Shown here: one piece after another, positions 36,057 to 44,722 of the stretch
Position numbering within the stretch: position 1 is the first letter of the stretch
How the letters are laid out: the number at the start of each line of letters is the position of its first letter
Source of the DNA: Sunxiuqinia sp963974515
Lineage (GTDB): Bacteria > Bacteroidota > Bacteroidia > Bacteroidales > Prolixibacteraceae
Assembly: GCF_963974515.1 (NCBI RefSeq)
Contig: NZ_CAXBDD010000007.1
Coordinates: 26,303 to 90,302, forward strand
Direction of reading: 5' to 3'
DNA: 64,000 nucleotides
Notes under the pieces: model-generated
The model's database searches: none
Told to the model about the DNA's origin: nothing
Seen by the model: only the letters and a program-made list of their open reading frames with translations
Program-made: the position numbers and the translations under genes

Positions 36057-37340
36057 TTATTCTTTGACTTCAAATAATTCCTTTTCATCCACCGCTTTCA
36101 CCTGCAAGCTGTCCTTCAAGGTTCGGCTCACAATGTTGTAGGGCCCGGTAATCACTTCACTAGTGTCTTCAATACCTTGCAATATTTCAATGCTCATGTT
36201 ATCCTGAATGCCGGTTTTCACCTGACGCTTGCGGGCAAGCCCGTCTTCAAGCACAAAAACCACCTCTTCCTTTTCAGCTTGTGTGGTTTCATCTCCAGCC
36301 CCACTGCTTTCGTCAACAAGCCGGGTAGTAACAGCCTGAATAGGGACAGCAATCACACCTTCGCGGGTTTCGGTCTGAATATCGACTGTGGCCGACATAC
36401 CCGGACGAAAAGGGTAAATTTTCATGGCCGAACTATCAATCAAATCAAGGTAAGAATCCCGCAGCAACAGCACTTTAACGTCAAAATTGGTGACCTGGTC
36501 TGTTGAAGTGCCCACGGTATTGGCCGAATTGGCGATCTCAGTCACGACACCTTTAAACTTGCGCTTCAAATAAGCATCCACCTCAACCAATGCGGTATCA
36601 CCTTTGGACACTTTAACAATGTCATTTTCGTTCACCTCAACCTTCACCTCCATTTTATCGAGGTTGGCCACCACCATCATTTCGGTGCCGGCATACATAT
36701 TGGTTCCAACGACACGTTCGCCTTTCTCCACATTTAGCTGAGATACGACCCCGTTCATGGGCGCATAAATCTTCGTCTTCACCAACTGCTCCTCCGCTTC
36801 AGCAACCGACGCTTCGGCTGATTTAACGGCAAACTCTGCAGCCCGCACTTCGGCAGCAGCTACTTTGAACGCAGCCTGGGCGGTTTCAAAATCAGATTGG
36901 GGAACCGCTTGCTGATCAAACAAGGTTTTGGTTCGATTGAAGGCCAGCTCACGCTCAATCATTTGTGCCTGGGCTTGTGCCAGACGGGCCTTTGAAGAAT
37001 TCAGTGCAGCCTCGGCCCGGTTCAGGGTCTGAATATAAATATCAGGTTTAATGACCACCAGCAATTGTCCTTGCCTTACTTCATCGCCTTCCTGGATATC
37101 CATTTCAATGATTTCACCCGAAACATCGGGGCTTATTTTCACCTCCGTTTCGGGCTGAACCTTTCCGTTAGCGGTAATCAACTCGGTGATGGTTTTACTT
37201 TCAATCGTCTGCGTGATTACTTTCACCTCAAAATCTTTCCCAAACCATCCTTTCTTTTTACCAACAACCAGTAAAATGATGATGATAACAAGAAACACGA
37301 GTAAATAGGGAAGCAACTTATTCTTTTTTGTTTTTGCCAT
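36057..37340 (-). CDS. Efflux RND/ABC periplasmic adaptor (membrane fusion protein)
   Basis: 427 aa HlyD/AcrA-type adaptor. One N-terminal membrane anchor (residues 8-27, LLPYLLVFLVIIIILLVVG) is followed by a lipoyl-like half-motif (GKVQPETEVKISPDVSGEIIEMDIQEGDEVRQGQLLVVI), a coiled-coil hairpin (about 105-180, ALNSSKARLAQAQAQ), the second lipoyl half (IYAPMNGVVSQLNVEKGERV), a beta-barrel domain and a C-terminal membrane-proximal domain. No transporter or TolC-like gene is next to it within the window, which is unusual. Its upstream neighbour on the same strand is aspartokinase, about 160 bases away. Confidence 0.88.
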   Translation of the reverse strand: MAKTKKNKLLPYLLVFLVIIIILLVVGKKKGWFGKDFEVKVITQTIESKTITELITANGKVQPETEVKISPDVSGEIIEMDIQEGDEVRQGQLLVVIKPDIYIQTLNRAEAALNSSKARLAQAQAQMIERELAFNRTKTLFDQQAVPQSDFETAQAAFKVAAAEVRAAEFAVKSAEASVAEAEEQLVKTKIYAPMNGVVSQLNVEKGERVVGTNMYAGTEMMVVANLDKMEVKVEVNENDIVKVSKGDTALVEVDAYLKRKFKGVVTEIANSANTVGTSTDQVTNFDVKVLLLRDSYLDLIDSSAMKIYPFRPGMSATVDIQTETREGVIAVPIQAVTTRLVDESSGAGDETTQAEKEEVVFVLEDGLARKRQVKTGIQDNMSIEILQGIEDTSEVITGPYNIVSRTLKDSLQVKAVDEKELFEVKE

Positions 37341-37497
37341 GATGGAGTTGTTTGGTCAGTTCAACACGTCAATTTTTGGGTTGCCTAAATTTACACTAAA
37401 AAAACAACTTATGACAAACAAAAATTGCTGGTTTTCAATTTTATTGCATTCCTGCCCGCACACAAGCGGCAAGCCTGACACATTTAGGGACACCGAC

Positions 37498-38745
37498 CTA
37501 TTTTAGCACCAGCCGGGCAGTTCTTCGGCTTTTTTGTTCCAAAAAGACCTGCCGGTTATGTTTCATCTTGCCTAGTGCCTCATCATTGTAAAACCGGATA
37601 GTTGCCAAAATCAATCCGGTATTGTATAGCACATCAAACTCCTTTCGCAATTCAACAACCAGCGACTCCAAGCCAACTTCGGGTTCGTCAATACAGAGCG
37701 ATAGATCAATCGCCGATTGTTGAATCAGGTTGACTTTAACGCGGCGTTTTTTAAACAAGCTGAATACTTCGGACAGTTGATCGATACCAATAAAAGAAAA
37801 GTCGGAAGGCGATAGGGTAATCAGCGCCTGGTTCTTTTTCAGAATGTAAACCGGCACTAAATCCAGTTGATGATCCACATCATGGATCATGGTTCCAGCC
37901 TGGTCAGGAAAATCGAACGGACGAACCAGCAGCGGAATCCGCTTGTTGCGCAGTGGCTTGATGGTTTTGGGATGAATGACTTTCGCGCCGGAATAAGCCA
38001 GCTCAATGGCTTCCTTGTATGACAGTTCTTCCAGCTTGACGGTATCGGGAAAATCAACCGGATCGGCATTGAGCACGCCCGGAACGTTTTTCCAGATGGT
38101 CACACTTTCGGCGTTCAGTAAATTACCCAAAATAGCAGCGGTAAAATCGGAACCTTCGCGCCCCAGCGTGGTGGTTTGGTTGGTCGTGGTTGACCCAATG
38201 AAACCCTGGGTTACATACAAGCCAGCATCCTGAAAGTTGAAATTGTTGTTGATCAACATTTCCGACCACTTATAATCGACGATAGCTTCGCGGTGGGTTT
38301 CATCTGTCCGCAAACTTTGGCGAATATCCATCCAGCGGTTTTTCAGGCCACGTTTGTTTAAAAACACCGAAATAATGGCCGTGGAAATTAACTCACCATA
38401 GCAAACTGTCTGATCATATTCGTAATCAAAATTCAACGATGGACTACCCGACAAGCGTTTTTTCAGTTCGGCAAACAACTGGTTCACCAACCCCAAGTCA
38501 GCGTCCTCCAGATTAAGATCGGCTATAATTCTGGCATGATAATCCTTAATCTTCTGGAAAATATCGTCGGTTCCCTTTCCTCGCTTGAAATAGCTTTTCA
38601 CCAGCGTTTCCAGTTCGTTGGTGGTATTGCCCATGGCCGAGACAACGATCACTTTTTTATCGGGAAAGAGTTCAATAATCGATGCAACATTCTGAATAGC
38701 GCTTGCAGAGCTTACAGAAGCTCCGCCAAATTTAAATATCTTCAT
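37498..38745 (-). CDS. lysC: Aspartate kinase
   Basis: 415 aa monofunctional aspartokinase making aspartyl phosphate from aspartate and ATP. The N-terminal KFGGASVSS nucleotide motif, VVSAMGNTTNEL, LGREGSDFTAAIL and LSYKEAIELAYSGAKVIHPKTI are all present. The C-terminal about 120 residues form ACT-like regulatory sequence (ALITLSPSDFSFIGIDQLSEVFSLF), so feedback control by lysine or threonine is possible, but this tail is short and divergent. The product is used by Asd, encoded elsewhere in the window. Single gene. Confidence 0.92.
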   Translation of the reverse strand: MKIFKFGGASVSSASAIQNVASIIELFPDKKVIVVSAMGNTTNELETLVKSYFKRGKGTDDIFQKIKDYHARIIADLNLEDADLGLVNQLFAELKKRLSGSPSLNFDYEYDQTVCYGELISTAIISVFLNKRGLKNRWMDIRQSLRTDETHREAIVDYKWSEMLINNNFNFQDAGLYVTQGFIGSTTTNQTTTLGREGSDFTAAILGNLLNAESVTIWKNVPGVLNADPVDFPDTVKLEELSYKEAIELAYSGAKVIHPKTIKPLRNKRIPLLVRPFDFPDQAGTMIHDVDHQLDLVPVYILKKNQALITLSPSDFSFIGIDQLSEVFSLFKKRRVKVNLIQQSAIDLSLCIDEPEVGLESLVVELRKEFDVLYNTGLILATIRFYNDEALGKMKHNRQVFLEQKSRRTARLVLK

Positions 38746-38927
38746 AGATTCAATTTTTCTTGAAAACTCATTGATGCCAAATTAAGCAGATTTAGCTGAT
38801 CATAAAACCAACATTTATCAGGCTTCATTTTTATTTCAAGCTAAAAATAATGAAATGAATGACAACAAAGTAAAACTTTCGCCTGCTATTCGAAAAAACA
38901 AAGGAATCGTCCGGTGTTTGCAATGAC

Positions 38928-39632
38928 CTACTGCATCAGAAAGTTTCCCTTCTTATGAATGATCCGCGCCCAGTACACGAAAGGCGTATCGGCGGCAGCA
39001 ACAGCCCATTTCAAGAGATACGTGGTGATGAAGATCTCCCAAAGTACGCCTGTTTCAAAAACGCCCCAAAAAGCAATCAGGGTAAATACAACGCTGTCCA
39101 GCAACTGCGAAACCATGGTGCTCAAATTGTTACGCAGCCACAGCTGTCCCGGAGACGAAAAGCGCTTCTTCCAGAAATGAAAAGCCCAAATGTCGTGTCG
39201 CTGCGAAACCAGGTAGGCCGTCAGGCTGGCAATGGCGATTCGCGGCATCAACTCAAAAATGGTACTGAGCGATTCGTGCGTGGTGGCGGCAAACTCATCG
39301 CCTTGTAACGGAAGAAAGTAAAGTGCCAGGTTCATCAACAAAGTCATGGAGATCAAACTGAAAAAACCGATCCATACGGCTTTCTTCGCATCTTCCTTCC
39401 CGTAGTTTTCCGACAGGATATCGGTCACTAAAAAAGAAGTGGCGTACACAATGTTTCCCAAAGTAGCCACCAATCCGAACAGTTCAATGGTTTGAATAAC
39501 CTGGATATTGGCCACAATGACTGAGATGGGGATCCACATAATCAATCCCCATTTCCCAAACAACTTATAGGCCGCAATGATTAACAGAAAATTAGCCAGC
39601 AGCATAGCCAGCCAGAGCATTTCGTTGTGCAT
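38928..39632 (-). CDS. yhhQ: Queuosine precursor transporter (YhhQ family)
   Basis: 234 aa integral membrane protein with about six hydrophobic helices and the VUT/YhhQ-family blocks FGLVATLGNIVYATSFLVTDILSENYGKEDAKKAV and IASLTAYLVSQRHDIWAFHFW. Family members import queuine-type precursors such as preQ0 or preQ1. I chose the ATG at 39632; the longer frame would start inside the upstream leader. That leader holds a promoter directly after pgeF and a preQ1-I-like fold whose pseudoknot would cover this ATG, which supports both start and function. QueA, a later step of the same pathway, is encoded at 49114. Confidence 0.85.
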   Translation of the reverse strand: MHNEMLWLAMLLANFLLIIAAYKLFGKWGLIMWIPISVIVANIQVIQTIELFGLVATLGNIVYATSFLVTDILSENYGKEDAKKAVWIGFFSLISMTLLMNLALYFLPLQGDEFAATTHESLSTIFELMPRIAIASLTAYLVSQRHDIWAFHFWKKRFSSPGQLWLRNNLSTMVSQLLDSVVFTLIAFWGVFETGVLWEIFITTYLLKWAVAAADTPFVYWARIIHKKGNFLMQ

Positions 39633-39671
39633 TTTTTTAATTTTACATATCGCAGGGTGATGCCACCTGCA
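39629..39671 (-). promoter_or_regulatory. Candidate preQ1-I riboswitch in the yhhQ leader
   Basis: On the minus strand: stem GCAGG (39666-39670) with CCTGC (39652-39656), loop TGGCATCAC between them, then an A-rich single strand, and ATGC (39629-39632, the yhhQ start codon) able to pair with GCAT of the loop to form an H-type pseudoknot. The order, the five-bp stem, the C just before the 3' arm and the A-rich joiner match the preQ1-I layout. The joiner is longer than in the best-known examples. Placement before a queuosine-precursor transporter strengthens the call. Confidence 0.5.
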
Positions 39672-39694
39672 AGGTTCACAAAAATTTTCCACCG

Positions 39695-39722
39695 CAAATA
39701 TACTTATTTCTGCAACATCAAA
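39695..39722 (-). promoter_or_regulatory. Promoter for the riboswitch-yhhQ transcript
   Basis: On the minus strand TTTG (39719-39722), 16 bases, then TATATTTG (39695-39702), an exact -33/-7 pair for Bacteroidetes. It overlaps the end of pgeF, and the predicted RNA begins about 20-25 bases before the preQ1-like stem. Confidence 0.6.
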
Positions 39723-40474
39723 CCACTCACCATCCTTCCGGTATCAACACCGTCGCGTCGTGCCGAATAAAAAAGCTGTCCGTGCGAAAAGGAGCAAAAG
39801 CCCATGATTTCAATCTGCTCATCCGGAACGCCTGCAGCAATTAGCAGGCTTTTATTGGCTTCCCATAAATCGAAATAGGCCTTTCCCTCTTCAACCGAGG
39901 GTTTCAACAGCTGCCGGTGATTGTCAAAGTTCTCCCGAACCGCCTGAATAACTTCATCTCCAACCTCATAGGCATGCAGGTGAATGGAAGGCCCAATGCC
40001 GGCCACAATATCCTCGGGAGCCGAGTCGAAGTATAACTGCATGGCATGCACCGTTTTAGAAACAATTTGACTAACCGTTCCCCGCCAGCCCGCATGAACC
40101 GCGGCAATCACCTGCTGTTCCGGATCGAACAGCAAAACAGGAACACAATCGGCCGTTTGCACGCAAATGCAAAGGTTGGCTTGATTGGTAATCAGTGCGT
40201 CCGTATCCGTAATGTCGCCCGCTACCGGCCCGTTCACAACCTCAATCTTGCTGCCATGCACCTGACGCGGAAATACCAACTGCGAGGGACGAATCTTTAA
40301 CCCGCGAGCCAGCTCTCCCCGAAACGACTGATACGTTTCAGGTTGATCTCCGGTGAACCGCGATTTACCATCACCTCCCCACCCCTGCTTGGTTGATGTA
40401 AACTGAACCACGCCAGGCAGATCCAGCCCATTAAACTGGTAAAACATTTTTCCGTGAACCTCAAACTTTTTCAT
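39704..40474 (-). CDS. pgeF: Peptidoglycan editing factor PgeF (YfiH / laccase-domain family)
   Basis: 256 aa. The Cys-His copper/zinc-type site of the DUF152 family is visible: His73 (FPRQVHGSKI), Cys110 (QTADCVPVLLFD) and His127 (AAVHAGWRGTV), plus IGPSIHLHAYEVGDEV. E. coli YfiH prevents misincorporation of serine into peptidoglycan; other members act as purine nucleosidases, so the precise role is uncertain. I used the ATG at 40474, since the longer frame starts with no supporting signal. Its stop lies beside the promoter of yhhQ. Confidence 0.88.
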   Translation of the reverse strand: MKKFEVHGKMFYQFNGLDLPGVVQFTSTKQGWGGDGKSRFTGDQPETYQSFRGELARGLKIRPSQLVFPRQVHGSKIEVVNGPVAGDITDTDALITNQANLCICVQTADCVPVLLFDPEQQVIAAVHAGWRGTVSQIVSKTVHAMQLYFDSAPEDIVAGIGPSIHLHAYEVGDEVIQAVRENFDNHRQLLKPSVEEGKAYFDLWEANKSLLIAAGVPDEQIEIMGFCSFSHGQLFYSARRDGVDTGRMVSGLMLQK

Positions 40475-40641
40475 ACTTCTGCTGCTTCCTAGAAATCTCA
40501 ACACGATTTTGGATCAGGAGTTCAATCCCTCAGCTTATTTAGAAACGAAATCTGCCTCCAGCAAATTAAAAACAAGCGCGAGATGAGTAATTTCAGCAGG
40601 AAAGTAGTATTAGTATCATCACACCCAAATTAAACTAAAAG

Positions 40642-41340
40642 ATGAAGATATTACTTGCAAAGCTAATCCTGTTCTTCCTGCTGGTGATTCCGTTCAGTGT
40701 ATTTTCTCAGTCGAACACCAAAACCGCTTATTTCGAAAAAGATTCCATCACCCAAAAGGGATTTACCCTCGTTTACATCAACAAGTCAGAATCGTTCGAT
40801 CCGGCGGTGGGACAAAAACTCAAGGACACTTTCTTTAGGGTTTACCCGCCGATGGTAAAACAATACAATAAAAAATCGGCCAGAAAAGTCACCTTCTTGA
40901 TCGACCCTGCCTACGATGGTGTTGCTGCAACTTCATCCGATCGTGTCATATACAATCCCGATTGGTTCAGAAGAAACCCCAATGATATTGACGTGGTGAC
41001 CCACGAAGTGATGCACATTGTGCAGGCTTACAGCAGAACTCCCGGCCCGTGGTGGGTAACTGAAGGCATCGCCGACTATGTTCGCTACAAATATGGGGTT
41101 GCCAATGCCGAAGGCAACTGGACACTCCCGGATGTAAACAAAAATCAGAACTACGATAATTCCTACCGGGTAACGGCCCGCTTTTTTGCATGGATCGTCA
41201 AAAACAAGAACAAGAAATTCATTGAGAAGATGGACCAGGCCATGCGCGACCATTCCTACAACGATGAACTGTGGGTTGAACTTACCGGCGGAACTCCGGC
41301 CTCTCTGTGGAAAGAATACCTCGCCAATCCGGCCATCTGA
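40642..41340 (+). CDS. Secreted basic-secretory-protein family peptidase
   Basis: 232 aa with a signal peptide (residues 1-22, cleavage after VFS). The zinc-peptidase-like motif HEVMH at 121-125 (DVVTHEVMHIVQAY) and the following PWWVTEGIADYVRYKYG block are characteristic of plant and bacterial basic secretory proteins. Related bacterial proteins are often found in carbohydrate or protein degradation loci. It is probably periplasmic or extracellular. The next gene converges and encodes a GH28 lipoprotein. Confidence 0.85.
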   Translation: MKILLAKLILFFLLVIPFSVFSQSNTKTAYFEKDSITQKGFTLVYINKSESFDPAVGQKLKDTFFRVYPPMVKQYNKKSARKVTFLIDPAYDGVAATSSDRVIYNPDWFRRNPNDIDVVTHEVMHIVQAYSRTPGPWWVTEGIADYVRYKYGVANAEGNWTLPDVNKNQNYDNSYRVTARFFAWIVKNKNKKFIEKMDQAMRDHSYNDELWVELTGGTPASLWKEYLANPAI

Positions 41341-41399
41341 GGTGATTCGGGGTCCAATCATGCAGAGTCAGATCTGTTTTTCGCAACTCTCACAGCCTA

Positions 41400-41447
41400 C
41401 TTCCTCTTTCAACCACCCAAAGGTGTTGGCAACACATTGGGGAGGGT
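41400..41447 (+). repeat. REP-like palindromic repeat, copy 1
   Basis: Sequence CTTCCTCTTTCAACCACCC through to TTGGGGAGGGT, with the two ends partly complementary (ACCACCC with GGGGAGGGT, AGGTGTT with AACACATT). A related copy is at 43243-43289. It lies between convergent genes, a usual place for such elements. Confidence 0.5.
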
Positions 41448-41535
41448 AGACAGGTTTCTCCATACGCCTGTGGTTGGGTCTCCGCCCGAACGAATTCTCC
41501 GGGGGCTATTTTGAAATTCGTCGGTGACTTATTTC

Positions 41536-42873
41536 TTATTCTAACTGCTGTCCGTTGACCACAACGTTTTTCAGGGTCAAGCCATCAAACAAGTCCTGTT
41601 TCAGTTCGCCATTTTCAGCAGTGACTTCCACGTTCTCGAAGGTGAAATTCTTCAGATGATCGTATTCCGAAACATCGATATCGGCAAAAATCTTCGTGTC
41701 GAGTTTGATGTCGCGAAAAACAATGTGGTTGGCCTGCGACACCGGAGGCGCTTCGTGCCCTTTCAAGTCGAAGAACTGCCGCCAGGGCTTGGCGAACAAC
41801 AGTCGGGTAGCATTGCCGGTAATCCCTTCCACCCGGATGTACTCGTATAGCTGCGGTGTATCGGGCCGGTTTTTAAGCCACAAGACCCGCGAAGGGCCAT
41901 CAACCTTACAATTGCTGACAATGATGTTCCGGTTGTGAATCGACTCGCTGCCGCAAGTGACTGCCGAGTGGCAAAAGCCAAAAGTGCAATCGCGAATGAT
42001 GATGTTCTTGTTCGGTCCGTTATCGGGATCGGTATCCGCCGTTGGACCTTTACCCCCTTTCAGGGCGATGGCATCGTCGTTCACTTCCATATGACAGCCC
42101 TCAATCAACACATTGGAGCACACATCCAGATCAATGGCATCGGTACTGGGCGCTTTAATAGGTTTGGCAGGAGAGAAAATATGCAGATCCAGAATCTTGA
42201 CATGATTGCACTGGTAGAAATGAGAGGTCCAGAAGCCGGCGTTCTGCAGCCTTACATCCTGCAATTGCACGTGGTTGCTTTTTTGAATAAACACCAGCCG
42301 TGGGCGCGACACCTCCAGATTGGTACAGTCGGGATTCTCTTCACGGCGCTGCCAGAAAGCTTCCCAATACTTTAATCCATTACCGTCGATAGTTCCCTGC
42401 CCGGTAATGGTAAAACCGTCCACACCATAGACATTCACCACCGCAGGGAAATAATCCAGGTTTTGGCCTTCCATGCGCGAGGGCATGATGGGGAAATTGC
42501 GAATGTCGTCGGAGCCAAGCAAAACGCCACCCTCCCGAACATGCAGATGGGTGTTGGGCTTAAAAAAAAGAGCGCCGGTTAAAAAGCGACCTTCCGGAAT
42601 AATGACCACCCCACCCCCTTGCGCCGCCGCTTCGTTGATGGTTTGCTGAATAACTTCCGTATTCATTGTTTCTCCATCGCCCACCGCGCCAAAGTCTGTG
42701 ATAACCAGCTGGGCCCCCAGCGTATCGGGGTTAATCTTTCCGGTTTCGCCAAACCAGGCCGGTATTTCCGAACCATCGGGAAATAAAGCCACCGGTTGGG
42801 CTTCAGGACTCTGGCAAGAAGCCAGTTGAATCAAAACAATTGCAGCAAGCAACAGGACTGTGGTACTTTTCAT
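41536..42873 (-). CDS. Glycoside hydrolase family 28 lipoprotein (polygalacturonase-like)
   Basis: 445 aa lipoprotein with lipobox IQLASC near residue 22. After a short linker comes the right-handed beta-helix of GH28: the LVITDFGAVGDGETMNTEVIQQTINEAA start, GGVLLGS, GQGTIDGNG, then catalytic-region blocks APSTDAIDLDVC and NDDAIALKGG carrying the Asp residues. The downstream HSAVTCGSESIHNR replaces the usual GHG. The substrate is likely a galacturonan or another uronate- or rhamnose-containing polysaccharide. The ATG at 42873 gives the proper signal peptide; a longer frame would add 14 charged residues. Single gene, not tied to a SusCD pair. Confidence 0.85.
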   Translation of the reverse strand: MKSTTVLLLAAIVLIQLASCQSPEAQPVALFPDGSEIPAWFGETGKINPDTLGAQLVITDFGAVGDGETMNTEVIQQTINEAAAQGGGVVIIPEGRFLTGALFFKPNTHLHVREGGVLLGSDDIRNFPIMPSRMEGQNLDYFPAVVNVYGVDGFTITGQGTIDGNGLKYWEAFWQRREENPDCTNLEVSRPRLVFIQKSNHVQLQDVRLQNAGFWTSHFYQCNHVKILDLHIFSPAKPIKAPSTDAIDLDVCSNVLIEGCHMEVNDDAIALKGGKGPTADTDPDNGPNKNIIIRDCTFGFCHSAVTCGSESIHNRNIIVSNCKVDGPSRVLWLKNRPDTPQLYEYIRVEGITGNATRLLFAKPWRQFFDLKGHEAPPVSQANHIVFRDIKLDTKIFADIDVSEYDHLKNFTFENVEVTAENGELKQDLFDGLTLKNVVVNGQQLE

Positions 42874-43242
42874 CAGAAAATTGGGTTTTTTATTTTTTTG
42901 TTCGATTACATTCATTTTTCAAATTCCTACAATGGATTCCTACCTCTATCAAACGAGCATCCAAATTTCGGTTTTTCAGAAATGATTAACCTGTAATTTT
43001 GTACGGAAACGCCGGGACAAACTGTTTTTTTTTGTGATATGATGATAACAGATGGGAGCCCCTGACGCTCAATTTACTGGTGTTTTATCTCAACACCAAT
43101 TCGTTGCACCAATCCAGCTGTCGCCGTTTCCGAACGGTGATTTATTGACACGTGTTGGCGACGCGGTCAAGTCTGGCGACATCGGCAGGTCCTTTACGGC
43201 AGCTGCCTTCATCTAGCCTAGGCTGACTACTGCGACCACCTT

Positions 43243-43289
43243 CTTCCTCTTTTAACCGCCCAAAGGTTCTTTCAATCACTTTGGAGGGT
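43243..43289 (+). repeat. REP-like palindromic repeat, copy 2
   Basis: Starts CTTCCTCTTTTAACC and ends TTTGGAGGGT, aligning with 41400-41447 through most of its length, including CCCAAAGGT in the middle. Located 55 bases upstream of the -7 element of the U32 gene. Confidence 0.5.
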
Positions 43290-43319
43290 GCTCTGACCCT
43301 GAAAGCGCCAACTTTTTAG

Positions 43320-43327
43320 TACTTTTG
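43320..43327 (+). promoter_or_regulatory. Candidate -7 promoter element for the U32 gene
   Basis: TACTTTTG is an exact TAnnTTTG match ending 21 bases before the ATG at 43349. Confidence 0.45.
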
Positions 43328-43348
43328 CCCCACAAATTGATAACCGAA

Positions 43349-44608
43349 ATGGAAAGAAGAGACATTGAAATTATGGCACCAGTGGGTTCATGGGAATCAC
43401 TGGCAGCGGCCATTCAAGGCGGGGCAGGCTCGGTTTATTTTGGCGTGGAAAAGCTCAACATGCGTTCGCGCTCCTCCAATAACTTCACCCTCAACGATCT
43501 GAAGAAGATTGTTGAAACGGCACAAAAGCATGGTCTGAAAACATACTTGACGGTGAATATTATTGTGTTCGACAACGAGTTGGACAAGTTGCACGAAGTG
43601 ATTGACGCCGCCAAAGCTGCTGGAATTACGGCCATTATCGCCAGCGACATTGCCGCCATCGCCTATGCGCGTACCATTGGGGTGGAGGTGCATATTTCAA
43701 CCCAGGTGAATATTACCAATATTGAAGCAGTGAGATTTTACGCGCAGTTTGCCGATGTGGTGGTGCTGGCTCGCGAGATGAACCTGGGCCGTGTTTGGGA
43801 AATCAGCAAGCAAATCAAGGAACAAAATATCACGGGCCCGGCAGGTAAACTCATTCAACTGGAAATGTTTGTGCACGGCGCTTTGTGCATGGCCGTTTCG
43901 GGCAAGTGCTACCTCAGCCTGCACGAAATGAGCTCGTCGGCCAACCGCGGCAGCTGCATGCAAACCTGCCGCCGAGCCTACACCGTTACCGACAAGGAAA
44001 CCGGCGCCGAGCTGGAGGTAGACAACGAGTACATCATGTCGCCCAAGGATTTAAAAACCATTCATTTTCTCAATAAAGTACTCGATGCGGGCGTTTCGGT
44101 CCTCAAAATTGAAGGACGGGCGCGTTCTCCCGAGTATGTAAAAACGGTTGTGGAATGCTATCGCGAGGCCGTAGATGCCTATTTTGACAGCTCGTTTACC
44201 GAAGAAAAAATTGCTGTCTGGGACGAACGGCTGCAAACGGTTTTCAACCGGGGCTTTTGGGATGGCTACTACTTAGGACAGCGCTTGGGCGAGTGGAGCA
44301 GTAACTACGGTTCGGTAGCCACCAAGCGGAAGCTTTACCTGGGCAAGGGCATGAATTACTTTGCGAAACTGGGCGTAGCCGAATTTAAAATGGAAACAGG
44401 CAAGCTTCAGGTGGGCGACCACATTCTGATTACCGGCCCAACCACCGGTGTCGTTGAAGCCGAGGTAGAAGAAATCCGGGTGAACCTGAAGCCGGTTGAA
44501 GAAACCAAACAGGGCGAACGCTTTTCCATCAAGCTGAATCAAACCATCCGCCGGTCAGACAAATTATATAAAATTGTCAATTCAAGCGAAGTTCACCAGC
44601 GCAAATAA
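43349..44608 (+). CDS. Peptidase U32 family protein (TrhP/YegQ-like)
   Basis: 419 aa from the ATG at 43349. The U32 signature EMFVHGALCMAVSGKCYLS is at 172-190, and further Cys residues 203 and 207 (NRGSCMQTCRR) complete a four-Cys set (180, 187, 203, 207). The N-terminal EIMAPVGSWESLAAAIQGGAGSVYFG begins a TIM-barrel-like half; the C-terminal part has a beta domain. In E. coli relatives (TrhP) work in tRNA 5-hydroxyuridine formation; others were called collagenases. A tRNA-modification role is more likely here, by similarity. The lipoprotein gene follows about 115 bases downstream. Confidence 0.87.
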   Translation: MERRDIEIMAPVGSWESLAAAIQGGAGSVYFGVEKLNMRSRSSNNFTLNDLKKIVETAQKHGLKTYLTVNIIVFDNELDKLHEVIDAAKAAGITAIIASDIAAIAYARTIGVEVHISTQVNITNIEAVRFYAQFADVVVLAREMNLGRVWEISKQIKEQNITGPAGKLIQLEMFVHGALCMAVSGKCYLSLHEMSSSANRGSCMQTCRRAYTVTDKETGAELEVDNEYIMSPKDLKTIHFLNKVLDAGVSVLKIEGRARSPEYVKTVVECYREAVDAYFDSSFTEEKIAVWDERLQTVFNRGFWDGYYLGQRLGEWSSNYGSVATKRKLYLGKGMNYFAKLGVAEFKMETGKLQVGDHILITGPTTGVVEAEVEEIRVNLKPVEETKQGERFSIKLNQTIRRSDKLYKIVNSSEVHQRK

Positions 44609-44699
44609 GCTGAAAGAAACCACGAAATTAAGAATGCGTCGTTGATAAATCATTCGAAATTCATGCACAATTTATATGGTAGTCGCTTGACTTTCTTGT

Positions 44700-44707
44700 T
44701 ACTTTTG
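44700..44707 (+). promoter_or_regulatory. Candidate -7 promoter element for the 44723 lipoprotein gene
   Basis: TACTTTTG, an exact TAnnTTTG match ending 15 bases before the ATG, which predicts a very short leader. Confidence 0.45.
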
Positions 44708-44722
44708 ATAAAAAATCAGATT

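Larger units (their letters stand above)
42874..43348 (+). other. 475-base gap between the GH28 and U32 genes
   Basis: It holds the second REP-like copy (43243-43289) and a TACTTTTG promoter-like element at 43320-43327. The rest, including a stretch rich in short GC blocks around 43080-43220, shows no gene or RNA that I recognise. Confidence 0.6.
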
